A stretch of 64,000 bases of DNA from CAMYMQ01 sp963730305 (GTDB lineage: Bacteria > Pseudomonadota > Alphaproteobacteria > Bin65). The stretch covers positions 248,001 to 312,000 of the forward strand of contig CAVSRB010000003.1 in the NCBI GenBank assembly GCA_963730305.1. The letters run 5' to 3'. The notes beneath the pieces are model-generated. The model was not told the origin of the DNA. It was given only the letters and a program-made list of their open reading frames with translations, and searched no databases. Positions within the stretch are counted from its first letter, which is position 1. Every line of letters starts with the position of its first letter. Below are positions 18,636 through 28,194 of the stretch, piece after piece. Position numbers and translations under genes: made by a program.

Positions 18636-20189
18636 ATGCCGGAACCCGACGGTCACCAAAAATTCGCCCCGCGCGCCGACGACGAAGGCCACGGCCTGCG
18701 CCTGGGCACGGCCGGCGCGCTGGCGCTGGGGCCGCTGGTCGCCGGGATCATGCTCGCGCTCGGGCCGCCGCCGGGCCTGTCGGGACCCGCTTGGAGCACG
18801 GCGGCGCTGGCCGCGCTGATGGTGGTGTGGTGGATCACCGAGGCGCTGCCGGTGGGCATCACCGCGCTGGTGCCGATCGCCGTCCTGCCGCTGCTCGGCG
18901 TTGCGCCGATCGGCAAGGCCACCGCGCCTTACGCCAACCCGCTGATCTTCCTGTTCCTGGGCGGCTTCGTGCTCGCCCGGGCAGTCGAACGCTGGGGCCT
19001 GCACCGGCGGGTCGCGCTGGCCATCGTCGGGCTGGTCGGCCGGCGCCCGGCCCATATCGCCGGCGGCTTCATGATCGCGACGGCGGCGCTGAGCATGTGG
19101 ATCAGCAATACCGCGACCGCGGTGATGATGCTGCCGATCGGCCTGTCGATCGTCGCCCTGATGCACCCCGGCTCGATCGGCGAGCCGCTCGACCCGCGGA
19201 CCCGGAATTTCGAACGCGCCTTGCTGCTCGGCATCGCCTACGGCGCCAGCATCGGCGGCGTCGCCACCCTGATCGGCACCCCGCCCAACGCGCTGATGGC
19301 GGCCTGGCTGCGCCAATCGGCGGGGATCGATCTCGGCTTCGGCCGCTGGATGGCGATCGGCCTGCCGATGAGCGCGATCCTGCTCGCCGCCGCCTGGTTC
19401 CTCTTGACCCGGATCGTCTTCCCGGTCGGCCGCGAGCCGATCGCCGGCTCCGACACGATCCTGGCCCACGCCCGCGCCGAGCTCGGCCCGATACAGCCGT
19501 CCGAGAAGCGCGTCCTCGCCGTCTTCGCGCTGGTCGCCGTGGCCTGGATCACCCGGCCATTGCTGACCGCGCTGGTCGGCGATCTGCCGCTGACCGACGC
19601 GGGCATCGCCATCATCGGCGCGATCCTGCTGTTCGCCGTCCCGGCCGCGCGCGCCGATGGCGATGGCCCAGATACCGCGGCGCCAAAGACCTCAACCTGG
19701 ACCCCGCTGCTGACCTGGGAGGACGCCAAGGCGCTGCCGTGGAGCGTGCTGCTGCTGATCGGCGGCGGGCTGAGCCTCGCCGACGCGATCGGGCGTTCGG
19801 GGCTGGCGCAATGGATCGGCGCCGGGCTCGAGGCCTGCACCGGCTGGCCCGGCTGGGTCACCGTGGCCGCGGTCGCCGCGCTGATCCTGCTGCTGACCGA
19901 GGTGATGAGCAACACCGCGACCGCGGCGATCTTCCTGCCCATCGTCGCCACCCTGGCCGCCTGCGCGCCGGGCGGCAAGCCGGTCCTGGCCGCGACGGTG
20001 GCGATGGCGGCGAGCTGCGCCTTCATGATGCCGATCGCGACCCCGTCCAACGCGATCGTCTTCGCCAGCGGCCGGGTGCGCATGGCCCACATGGCGAGCG
20101 CCGGCATCCTGCTCAACCTGATCGCGGTGGTGCTGGTGACCCTGATCGCCTGGCTATGGGCCCCGGTGATCCTGCCCGTCGGGCCCTGA
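18636..20189 (+). CDS. SLC13/DASS family sodium:anion symporter
   Basis: A ~517-residue carrier with about 11-12 hydrophobic segments. It has the two DASS signature hairpins: W-I-S-N-T-A-T-A-V-M-M-L-P, then G-G-V-A-T-L-I-G-T-P-P-N-A-L; and M-S-N-T-A-T-A-A-I-F-L-P, then P-I-A-T-P-S-N-A-I-V. The S-N-T motifs bind sodium and the carboxylate or sulfate substrate. Start ATG 18636 has GGAG at good distance; GTG 18618 is also in frame. Divergent from the HAD gene, it is part of the block that separates rluC from HAD-AsmA-ATP12. Confidence 0.93.
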   Translation: MPEPDGHQKFAPRADDEGHGLRLGTAGALALGPLVAGIMLALGPPPGLSGPAWSTAALAALMVVWWITEALPVGITALVPIAVLPLLGVAPIGKATAPYANPLIFLFLGGFVLARAVERWGLHRRVALAIVGLVGRRPAHIAGGFMIATAALSMWISNTATAVMMLPIGLSIVALMHPGSIGEPLDPRTRNFERALLLGIAYGASIGGVATLIGTPPNALMAAWLRQSAGIDLGFGRWMAIGLPMSAILLAAAWFLLTRIVFPVGREPIAGSDTILAHARAELGPIQPSEKRVLAVFALVAVAWITRPLLTALVGDLPLTDAGIAIIGAILLFAVPAARADGDGPDTAAPKTSTWTPLLTWEDAKALPWSVLLLIGGGLSLADAIGRSGLAQWIGAGLEACTGWPGWVTVAAVAALILLLTEVMSNTATAAIFLPIVATLAACAPGGKPVLAATVAMAASCAFMMPIATPSNAIVFASGRVRMAHMASAGILLNLIAVVLVTLIAWLWAPVILPVGP

Positions 20190-20210
20190 TCGTCGGTTCG
20201 GGCGCGGCCG

Positions 20211-21317
20211 CTAGAACGCGTCGCGGGTATCCAGGCTGTCGAAGCCGAACTCGGCGCGCAGTTCCACCGTGCCCTCGGCCTTCGCCTGCTCGAGCGGCAG
20301 ACCGGTCGCGTCGGCCGCGCGGGGATAGGCGTTGAAGGCCGCGATCACCGCGGCGGCGTCGGACATGGCCTTGTCGCCCAGCGTCGCGACGATGCCGGCC
20401 CGCGCCGAAGCGATCTGGTCCGCGTCACGCCGGCAGACGCCTTCGGCGAAGGCATTCATGAGCGCACCCTCGGGCACGCCCGAGTCGCCGGCCGCCTCGC
20501 CTTCCATCACCGCACGCAGATCGTAGTCGTTACCAGTGTCGTCGCCGCTCACACGGAGCCGGGCCGCATGACTGGTCGTTCAGTACAGGCACCCGAGCAG
20601 CGCCGAGCAGCGCGCGGCGAGGAACTCGATCTGGGCCCGCGAGATCCCCCGGTCGAGCCCGTCGGTCTCGTTGATCCGCGGATCATCCATGTAGAGGGGG
20701 TTCATCAGGTCCCAGAAGCGCCGCACCTCGTCGGGCACGAGCGTCAGCGACCGGCGGATGTAGAAATGTGACTCGTTGGCATAGAAGTCCTCGAAGTCCG
20801 GCCCCGCATGCTCCGGCGCGATGGTCGAAATCCAGCCCGGCCCCATCGTCGCCTGGGGAGCCCGGATCCGGTGCGGCGTCCCGGCGGCCGGCGTCGGCAA
20901 GGGCGGCGGCGTCATGCCGATGCCGAGCGCGTAGGCGTCGACCGTCGTGGTGATGATGGTGACGCTGACGATCTCGACGAACTCGTCCTCACCGATCCCC
21001 GCGTCGCGTGCAGTCCGGTACCAGCGCTCGGTAAGGCGACCCGAGTCGCGCACGACCGGGTGGATGACATCGAGCCACGATGGGGGCAGCGGCGGCGTCG
21101 GATCGTGCTCGCCGGCGACCGTATAGGGCGATAGCGCATCCTTGCGCTGGTCGCAGAAATTGCACTCCCAGGCCTCGCGGGCGGCGGTGGCCACGGCAAC
21201 ACGCTGGGTTCCGTCGAGCCACGCGCCCGGGGCCGCGAGTTGCGTCCAGGCGCGTCCGAGCGCCTCGAACAGGTCGGCGCGGATCGGCGCCGGCGCGTTC
21301 TGGAAAGGATGGATCAT
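20211..21317 (-). CDS. AhpD-like (carboxymuconolactone decarboxylase family) selenoprotein, in-frame TGA = Sec246
   Basis: Two open stretches in one frame (21317-20583 and 20579-20211) are separated only by TGA 20580-20582. Decoded as selenocysteine, they form a 368-residue protein. Around the TGA the reading is G-C-L-Y-U-T-T-S-H-A-A. With E231 twelve residues before C243, this gives Glu-x11-Cys-x2-Sec-x3-His, the exact spacing of Mycobacterium AhpD Glu118, Cys130, Cys133 and His137. The C-terminal part ends D-A-A-A-V-I-A-A-F-N-A-Y-P-R-A-A-D-A-T-G-L-P-L, the usual tail of this family, so the gene does not end at the TGA. The N-terminal half has another C-x-x-C (C52-N-F-C55). A SECIS-like hairpin follows the TGA. 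The start at 21317 has GGAGG; no ribosome-binding site precedes the downstream stretch. Likely a thiol-dependent peroxidase or oxidoreductase. The alternative is a nonsense-mutated gene. Confidence 0.85.
20532..20576 (-). promoter_or_regulatory. Candidate bacterial SECIS element
   Basis: Starting 4 nt after the in-frame TGA, ACCAGU (nt 4-9) pairs perfectly with ACUGGU (nt 43-48). Inside, G16, C18 and C19 pair with C36, G35 and G34. GCUC (21-24) pairs with GAGC (30-33), closing the five-base apical loop CGUGU. The G at nt 26 is the second loop base, within the 16-37 nt distance used for bacterial SECIS. Small bulges (C17, G20) lie below the apical stem. The fold was worked out by hand. Confidence 0.65.
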
Positions 21318-21449
21318 GGTCCTCCACCTGTCGCGGATTCCGGCGAAGCGCGCTGGCGCGCCCGCCGACGATCGTCCGGCCAACGCTAGGCCCTCACCGC
21401 CGGGCGATCAAGCATCCACGACGCCGCGTTCGGGCTGCGAATGCCCCGG

Positions 21450-22388
21450 TCAGCCAACCCCCAGGGCGACGAACAGCACCGACAGGGTGACCACGGAGAA
21501 CACGGTAGACAGGAGGATCACCGACGTCGAGCGCTGCAGGTAGATGTTGTACTGCTGGGCCAGGACGAAGACCAGCGCGCCCGTCGGCAGGGCCGCAAGG
21601 ATCACCACCGAAGCCGCCCAGACGGGCGGCATGGTGAAGACGTGGAAGGCCAGCCACCAGGCGATCGCCGGGTGGATCACCAGCTTGATCACCACCAGCC
21701 AGCTCACCTCCCCCAGCCCCGACCGCAGCGACCGGCCGACCATGAACAGGCCGATGGCGAACAACGCGCACGGCCCCGCCGCCGCGCCGAGGATGTCGCA
21801 GAAGGTCGCGACCGCCTTGGGCAGCGGCAGCCCCGTCACCGATACGAGCACGCCCGCCACGCCGGCCAAGACGAGCGGGTTGAGCACCACCGCCCGCGTG
21901 ACGTGCCGCAGGATGCGCAGGGGTCCGGTGCCCCGGCTCAGGTCGAGCTCGATGATGACGATACCCACGGGCATGACCACGATCACCATCATCACCGCCC
22001 CGAGGATCGCGGGCAGCCGGCCGGCGTCGCCGAAGGCCGTGATCAGCAACGGGATGCCCATGTAGCCGGCGTTGGAGAAATTCGCGCTCAACCCGTTGAG
22101 GGCGAGCGCGCCGAGCCGGTTGGGGAAGACGAACACGGCGACCGCGATGGCGAGCGCGAAGCTCGCCAGCAGGCTCAAGCCGAACACGGCGACGAAGTTC
22201 CAGTTGATCGGGTCGCCCGAGCCGACCCGGGCCAGGCCAATGAAGATCAGCGCCGGCAGCGCGCCGTAATAGACGAACCGGTTGAGCGCCTCGCTGTTGG
22301 CGTCGCCGAGCACCCGGAAGCGGCCGAACAGGTAGCCGGCGAGCATGATGCCGAAGACCGGCAGGACGACGTTGATGATCGCTGACAT
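21450..22388 (-). CDS. AEC family (auxin efflux carrier-like) transporter
   Basis: A 312-residue carrier with about ten hydrophobic segments in two similar halves. The N-terminus has V-L-P-V-F-G-I-M-L-A-G-Y; N-F-S-N-A-G-Y-M-G-I-P-L is the family signature after helix 4; the second half has I-K-L-V-I-H-P-A-I-A-W-W. Bacterial AEC members export or exchange carboxylates such as malate, but the substrate here is unknown. It starts 17 bp after rluC and precedes the selenoprotein gene by 132 bp, so all may share the crcB transcript. Confidence 0.92.
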   Translation of the reverse strand: MSAIINVVLPVFGIMLAGYLFGRFRVLGDANSEALNRFVYYGALPALIFIGLARVGSGDPINWNFVAVFGLSLLASFALAIAVAVFVFPNRLGALALNGLSANFSNAGYMGIPLLITAFGDAGRLPAILGAVMMVIVVMPVGIVIIELDLSRGTGPLRILRHVTRAVVLNPLVLAGVAGVLVSVTGLPLPKAVATFCDILGAAAGPCALFAIGLFMVGRSLRSGLGEVSWLVVIKLVIHPAIAWWLAFHVFTMPPVWAASVVILAALPTGALVFVLAQQYNIYLQRSTSVILLSTVFSVVTLSVLFVALGVG

Positions 22389-22405
22389 GGGCGGGACCTC
22401 GGCCG

Positions 22406-23416
22406 CTAGCGGCCCTCGTCCAGTTCGAACGGGTCGCCGTCTTCGTTCGGATCGAAGCCCAGCATCTCCCAGCTCCGCCGCATGTGGTCGGGCAGCGGCG
22501 CGGTGACGTCGATCATCCCGCCGCCGGGACGCGGCACGATCAGCCGGCGGGCGTGGAGGTGGAGCCGGTTGGAGACGCCGCGGCCGGTCAGGAAGGCCTC
22601 CTTGCCGCCATACTTGCCGTCGCCGACGATCGGCGTGCCCAGGGCGGCGGCGTGGACGCGGAGCTGGTGGGTGCGGCCGGTCAGCGGCATCATCGCCAGC
22701 CAGGACACCTGGTTGCCGGCATGGTCGACGACGACGTAGCGCGAGGCGGCGTTCTTGACGTCGTCGTCATCCTCGGCCTCGGGCGAATCCGCCAGCACGA
22801 CCTTCTCGCCGCCCGCCGAGCCGCGCTTGGCCAGCGCCGCATCGATCCGGCCGCGGCGGCGGTGCGGCGTGCCGACGACCAGCGCCCAGTAGAGCTTGCG
22901 TGCCGTCTTGTGGCGGAAGGCGCCGGCCAGCGCCGCGGCCGCCGATGCGGTGCGGGCGAGCAGCAGGACGCCGCTGGTGTCCTTGTCGAGCCGGTGGACC
23001 AGCTTGGGCCGGACGCCCTTGTCGTTGGCCAGCGCGTCGAGCATCGCATCGAGGTTGCGCGCGCTCTTGGTGCCGCCCTGGACCGGCAGCCCCGGCGGCT
23101 TGTTGATGACGATCGCCTGGTCGTCCTGCCACAGCACCCACGACTTGAGGTCGGCCGCGTCGGCGGCGCTGATCGTCGGACGCTTGGGTGCCGGCCGGTC
23201 GGCGGTCGTGCCGGCGTCGATCGGCGGCACCCGGATCGACTGGCCGGCCTCGAGCCGCTGGCCCGCCTTGACTCGACCGCCGTCGACCCGGACCTGGCCG
23301 GTGCGCAGCAGTTTCTCCAGCTTGCCGTGGCCGAGCGACGGGAAGTGCCGCTTGAACCAGCGGTCGACGCGCAGCCCGGCCTCGTCGCCGGCGACGGTGT
23401 GATGGGTGACGGGCAT
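22406..23416 (-). CDS. rluC: RluA/RluC-family 23S rRNA pseudouridine synthase
   Basis: A 336-residue protein. An N-terminal S4 RNA-binding domain (L-R-V-D-R-W-F-K-R-H-F-P and L-L-R-T-G-Q-V-R-V-D-G) is followed by the catalytic domain. The active-site motif is L-V-H-R-L-D-K-D-T-S-G-V-L-L-L-A-R with the essential Asp, and later G-R-T-H-Q-L-R-V-H. It isomerises uridines in 23S rRNA; the RluC assignment among paralogues is from context (degP-rarA-crcB-rluC-HAD-ATP12 order). It lies 16 bp downstream of the DUF190 gene in the fluoride-riboswitch operon. Confidence 0.92.
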   Translation of the reverse strand: MPVTHHTVAGDEAGLRVDRWFKRHFPSLGHGKLEKLLRTGQVRVDGGRVKAGQRLEAGQSIRVPPIDAGTTADRPAPKRPTISAADAADLKSWVLWQDDQAIVINKPPGLPVQGGTKSARNLDAMLDALANDKGVRPKLVHRLDKDTSGVLLLARTASAAAALAGAFRHKTARKLYWALVVGTPHRRRGRIDAALAKRGSAGGEKVVLADSPEAEDDDDVKNAASRYVVVDHAGNQVSWLAMMPLTGRTHQLRVHAAALGTPIVGDGKYGGKEAFLTGRGVSNRLHLHARRLIVPRPGGGMIDVTAPLPDHMRRSWEMLGFDPNEDGDPFELDEGR

Positions 23417-23432
23417 TCGGATCAGAGCCGCG

Positions 23433-23780
23433 CTAGCGCGCAGCGGCCTTGGGCGCGCCGTATTGGAGCACCTGGACCTTCTCCAGCGTGACCAGGCCGC
23501 TCGCCATGATGCCGTCGAGCTCGGGCAGGAAGGCCTGGATCTTCTCGTCGCTGTCGACGATCTCGATGACCAGCGGCAGGTCCTGCGACAGCCGCAGGAT
23601 CTTGGTCGTGTGCAGGTGGCTCGAATGGCCGAAGCCCATCGGCCCGCGCATCACGGTGGCGCCGGCCAGGCCGTGCTCGCGGGCCTTGAGCACGATCGCC
23701 TCGTAGAGCGGCCGGCCGTCGGCCTTGTCGTCCTCGCCGATGAAGATCCGCAACAGGACGGCGTCGCGTGGAACTTCCAT
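23433..23780 (-). CDS. DUF190 family protein
   Basis: A 115-residue protein with the DUF190 features L-R-I-F-I-G-E-D-D-K, P-L-Y-E-A-I-V-L-K-A-R-E, G-A-T-V-M-R-G-P-M-G-F-G and L-V-I-E-I-V-D-S. The fold is PII-like (ferredoxin-like). DUF190 genes are commonly found next to crcB/fluC, as here: the start lies 2 bp after the crcB stop. A regulatory or accessory role in fluoride or ion export is plausible but not shown. Confidence 0.92.
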   Translation of the reverse strand: MEVPRDAVLLRIFIGEDDKADGRPLYEAIVLKAREHGLAGATVMRGPMGFGHSSHLHTTKILRLSQDLPLVIEIVDSDEKIQAFLPELDGIMASGLVTLEKVQVLQYGAPKAAAR

Positions 23781-23782
23781 GG

Positions 23783-24178
23783 TCAAGCCCCTTTCAATGC
23801 ATTGATGCTGGCGCCGACGATATAGCCGAGCCAGACGCCGACCAGGCAGAGGATGACCGAGCCGACGACGTTGGCCCCGGCCCAGCCCCACTCGCCGTCG
23901 CGCGCCAGCGCCAGCGTCTGCAGGCTGAACGACGAGAACGTGGTGTAGCCGCCCAGGAACCCGGTGAGCACGAATTGCCGGGGGTTGGTGGCGATGAAAA
24001 AGCGGCCGTCGGGATCGGTCACGGTCGCGAACAGGCCGATCAGGAACGAGCCGGTCACGTTGACGAACAGCGTGCCCCACGGGAAGGTCTCGCCGAACGC
24101 GGTCGCGGCCACACCGGACAGCCAAAAGCGGGACACGCCGCCCAGCGCGCTGCCGACCGCCACCCACAGATAGATCAT
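23783..24178 (-). CDS. crcB: Fluoride ion channel CrcB/Fluc
   Basis: A 131-residue four-helix membrane protein. It has G-S-A-L-G-G-V-S-R-F, G-T-L-F-V-N-V-T-G-S-F (with the channel Asn), and G-F-L-G-G-Y-T-T-F-S-S-F-S, the family signature holding the pore phenylalanines and the Na+-site threonine. Fluc channels assemble as antiparallel dimers and let fluoride leave the cell. ATG 24178 is chosen because a purine-rich ribosome-binding site (GGAAAGGGGAAG) lies upstream. A fluoride riboswitch with a terminator is placed directly upstream. Confidence 0.96.
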   Translation of the reverse strand: MIYLWVAVGSALGGVSRFWLSGVAATAFGETFPWGTLFVNVTGSFLIGLFATVTDPDGRFFIATNPRQFVLTGFLGGYTTFSSFSLQTLALARDGEWGWAGANVVGSVILCLVGVWLGYIVGASINALKGA

Positions 24179-24253
24179 GCGCCGCTTCCCCTTTCCTTGC
24201 CGTGCCATCCCGACGGCGATGGCCGGCCGAGACACTGTCGCGCGCGATCCCGG

Positions 24254-24280
24254 CAAACGAAAAGCCGCCCTCGGGCGGCT
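24254..24280 (-). terminator. Intrinsic terminator of the fluoride riboswitch
   Basis: On the minus strand GCCGCCC (24270-24264 complement), two-base loop, GGGCGGC forms a 7-bp GC stem followed by TTTTCGTTT. It lies between the aptamer and the crcB start, as expected for an ON switch that prevents termination when fluoride is bound. Confidence 0.85.
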
Positions 24281-24289
24281 CCGGACAGA

Positions 24290-24365
24290 CCCCTACCGCC
24301 ATCACGTCGCGCGGTAGGAGTCATCAGCCCTGGCGGGCGGTTTCGGGGAACCCCATCCCCATTTT
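24290..24365 (-). promoter_or_regulatory. Fluoride riboswitch (crcB motif)
   Basis: The minus strand reads GGGGATGGGGTTCCCC (24360-24345), then AACCGCC, then GGCTGATGACTCCTACC. These are the conserved crcB-motif elements: GAUG in the first stem, the pyrimidine-closed pseudoknot partners, and the invariant CUGAUGACUCCUAC end. It lies upstream of a terminator and then crcB, and would activate crcB, DUF190 and probably rluC when fluoride rises. Confidence 0.95.
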
Positions 24366-24461
24366 CCGTCGCGCGGAGCTTACAATTCGGCGTCACGGGG
24401 GTCAATCGCGGCCGGGCTGCCGGCACGCGCCACGACCGTTGCCGATCGGCGCGACGGACCG

Positions 24462-25317
24462 TCAGCGCCCATACAATCGGGTCCGTCCGAGCAAGTCGGC
24501 TTCCCGCTTGCAGGCCGCGCCAGCCGCCAGGCTCCGACGCCGCGCGGCTGCGATCTCGCGGCGCGCCGCGCGCATCGCCTTCCTGAACGCGAGGGTCGCC
24601 ATGCAGGCGGGCGACGACCGCGGCACCCAGCATCCGGCCGGCCTCGACGTCGCTGTTCCAGTGGACGTTGCAGACGAGCCGGCTTTCGCCGAACTGCCGG
24701 CCGCGCACCAGGATCCGATTGGCCCGGTCGGGGATCAGCTCGGCCAGCAGCAAGGCCCAGGTCCAGCCGACCGTGGAGTGACCGGAGGGGAAGGAGCCTT
24801 CCGTCCCCAGGTCCTTCGCCGCTCCGGGCGTGCAGATCGGCTTCCCGTTCAGCAGGAACGGCCGGCGGCGCCGGTAGTGCTTCTTGGCCCGGTGGGTCGA
24901 TAGCCGCGCGTCGGTCTCGGCGCGGCCAAGCACCCGGTACAGGTTGGGCGTCTGGTCCTTGGTGATGCGGATTCCCGCCGCGCAGGTGAAGGCGTCGACG
25001 GACGCGGGAAGCGCCAACACCGCATCCCGCCTGGCGAGGTTCCACCGCGCCGTGCCGCGGAGCCGCCGCGCCGCCCGGTTCACCGCCCAGTCGGCGGCCA
25101 TCCGGCCCGATCCGGGCAACGGCGGGGGCGGCAATATCTTGAGGCTGTTCGGCAGCGACGCCTTTGCCAGCCAGCCCCGGAGCACACCGGGACGAATCTC
25201 GGTGGCTGGCCTGGGCGTCGCGGCGGGCGCGACCGGCGCGCAGGCGCCCGCCAGGGCCAAGACTGCCGCCAGGATCGACGGATTGGCCGCCAAGCCGGCG
25301 CCGGCCCTAGCCGACAT
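24462..25317 (-). CDS. Class A acid phosphatase (PAP2 family), frameshifted near the C-terminus
   Basis: A secreted phosphatase. The signal sequence reads I-L-A-A-V-L-A-L-A-G-A-C-A. The class A motif K-x6-R-P is in K-K-H-Y-R-R-R-R-P, the second motif is P-S-G-H-S-T, and the third S-R-x5-H-x3-D is in E-S-R-L-V-C-N-V-H-W-N-S-D. The raw frame runs on through the fluoride riboswitch to 24175. One extra base near 24586-24592 explains this: the other frame continues F-R-K-A-M-R-A-A-R-R-E-I and stops at 24462. The corrected protein has about 284 residues. The start overlaps the rarA stop by 11 bp. Confidence 0.85.
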
Positions 25318-26616
25318 CGCCCCTCTCCCGCTCCGCCCGCAGCTTGGCCCAGTAGTCCAGCCGCTTGTTGATCTCCCGCTCGAAGCCGCGCTCGACCGGG
25401 TTGTAGAAACGCTCGCGCGGCATCTCGTCGGGGAAGTAGTTCTGGCCCGAGAAGCCCTCCTCGGTCGCGTGATCGTATTCGTAGCCCGAGCCGTAGCCGA
25501 GGTCCTTCATCAGCCGGGTCGGCGCGTTGAGGATGTGCTTGGGCGGCATCAGCGAGCCCGACGCCTTGGCCGAGCGCATGGCCGCGCCGATCGCCTTGTA
25601 GGCGGCGTTCGACTTGGGCGCGGTCGCCAGATAGATCACCAGCTGGGCGACCGCCAGCTCGCCCTCGGGCGAGCCGATCCGCTCGTAGGCCTCCCAGGCG
25701 GCGATCGCCTGGGGCAGCGCCTGGGGATCGGCGAGGCCGACGTCCTCGACCGCGAACCGGGTCAGCCGCCGGCAGATGTAGCGCGGGTCCTCGCCGCCGG
25801 CGAGCATGCGCGCGAGCCAGTAGAGGGCGGCGTCGCAGTCCGAGCCGCGCAGGCTCTTGTGCAGGGCGGAGATGAGGTTGTAGTGGCCCTCCTGGCTCTT
25901 GTCGTAGAGCGGCGCCCGGTGCTGGACGAGCTGCATCAGGCCCTCGGTGTCGAGCGGCTGCTTGGCCGCCGCGCCGAACACGCTCTCGGCCAGGTTGAGC
26001 AGGTAGCGGCCGTCGCCGTCGGCCATCGCCTTGAGCGCGGCGCGGGCATCCTCGGTCAGCGGCAGCTTGCGCCCCTCCTCCGCCTCGGCGCGGCTCAACA
26101 GCTCCTCCAGCGCGGCGGCGTCGAGCCGGTTGAGGACGTAGACCTGGCAGCGCGACAACAACGCGCCGTTGAGCTCGAAGGATGGGTTCTCGGTGGTGGC
26201 GCCGACCAGGGTCACCGTGCCGTCCTCGACCACCGGCAGGAAGGCGTCCTGCTGGGCGCGGTTGAAGCGGTGGATCTCGTCGACGAACAGCAGCGTGCCC
26301 TGCCCGGCCTGGCGCCGCTGGCGCGCTGCCTCGAACACCTTGCGCAGCTCGACCACGCCGGAGAAGACCGCCGACACGGGCTCGAAATGGAGCTCGGTAT
26401 GGGCGGCCTCGAGCCGGGCGATGGTGGTCTTGCCGGTGCCCGGCGGCCCCCACAGGATGTGCGAGGTGAGCTGGTGGGTCGCCAGCATCCGCCCGATCGG
26501 CGCGTCTTCGGCGAGCAGGTGGTTCTGGCCGACGACGTCCTCGATCCGCTCTGGCCGCAGCCGGTCGGCGAGCGGCCGCGGGGCCGACGCCTCGAAAAGG
26601 CTGGGCGCGTTCGCCG

Positions 26617-26620
<4 letters not shown>
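25307..26620 (-). CDS. rarA: Replication-associated recombination protein A (AAA+ ATPase)
   Basis: A 437-residue RarA/MgsA protein of the clamp-loader AAA+ family. Its motifs are D-V-V-G-Q-N-H-L-L, Walker A G-P-P-G-T-G-K-T-T, Walker B L-L-F-V-D-E-I-H-R-F-N, and sensor 1 G-A-T-T-E-N-P-S-F. The MgsA C-terminal tetramerisation region has S-A-L-H-K-S-L-R-G-S-D and L-G-Y-G-S-G-Y-E-Y-D-H. It acts at stalled replication forks. The start is GTG 26620, overlapping the degP stop as GTGA, so translation is coupled to degP. Confidence 0.95.
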
Positions 26621-28026
<1,406 letters not shown>

Positions 28027-28135
28027 GGGGGGACCTCCTTCCCGTCGAATGGGGCCGGCCGATCGGGCCGGCGCGTTCCCTGGCCTGCCATTCTAGCGCG
28101 GCGCCGGGGCGGGCGGAACCGAGCGCGACGGGCCA

Positions 28136-28169
28136 CAAAGCAAAGAGGCAGCCGTGCGGGGCTGCCTCT
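28136..28169 (-). terminator. Intrinsic terminator after rplQ
   Basis: AGAGGCAGCC, six-base loop, GGCTGCCTCT forms a perfect 10-bp stem on the minus strand, followed by TTGCTTTG. It ends the long ribosomal-protein transcription unit before degP. Confidence 0.85.
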
Positions 28170-28194
28170 GCCTAAGCTGCCGGTGCGCGGCGCG

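Noticed and set aside
20550..20552. GTG as start of a separate 113-residue gene downstream of the TGA
   Set aside because: No ribosome-binding site, it lies in the hairpin, and the peptide is the normal C-terminal part of the upstream protein in the same frame.
24175..24462. Acid phosphatase reading frame extending through the fluoride riboswitch
   Set aside because: This is the wrong frame after an insertion near 24588; the typical C-terminus is in the other frame and stops at 24462.
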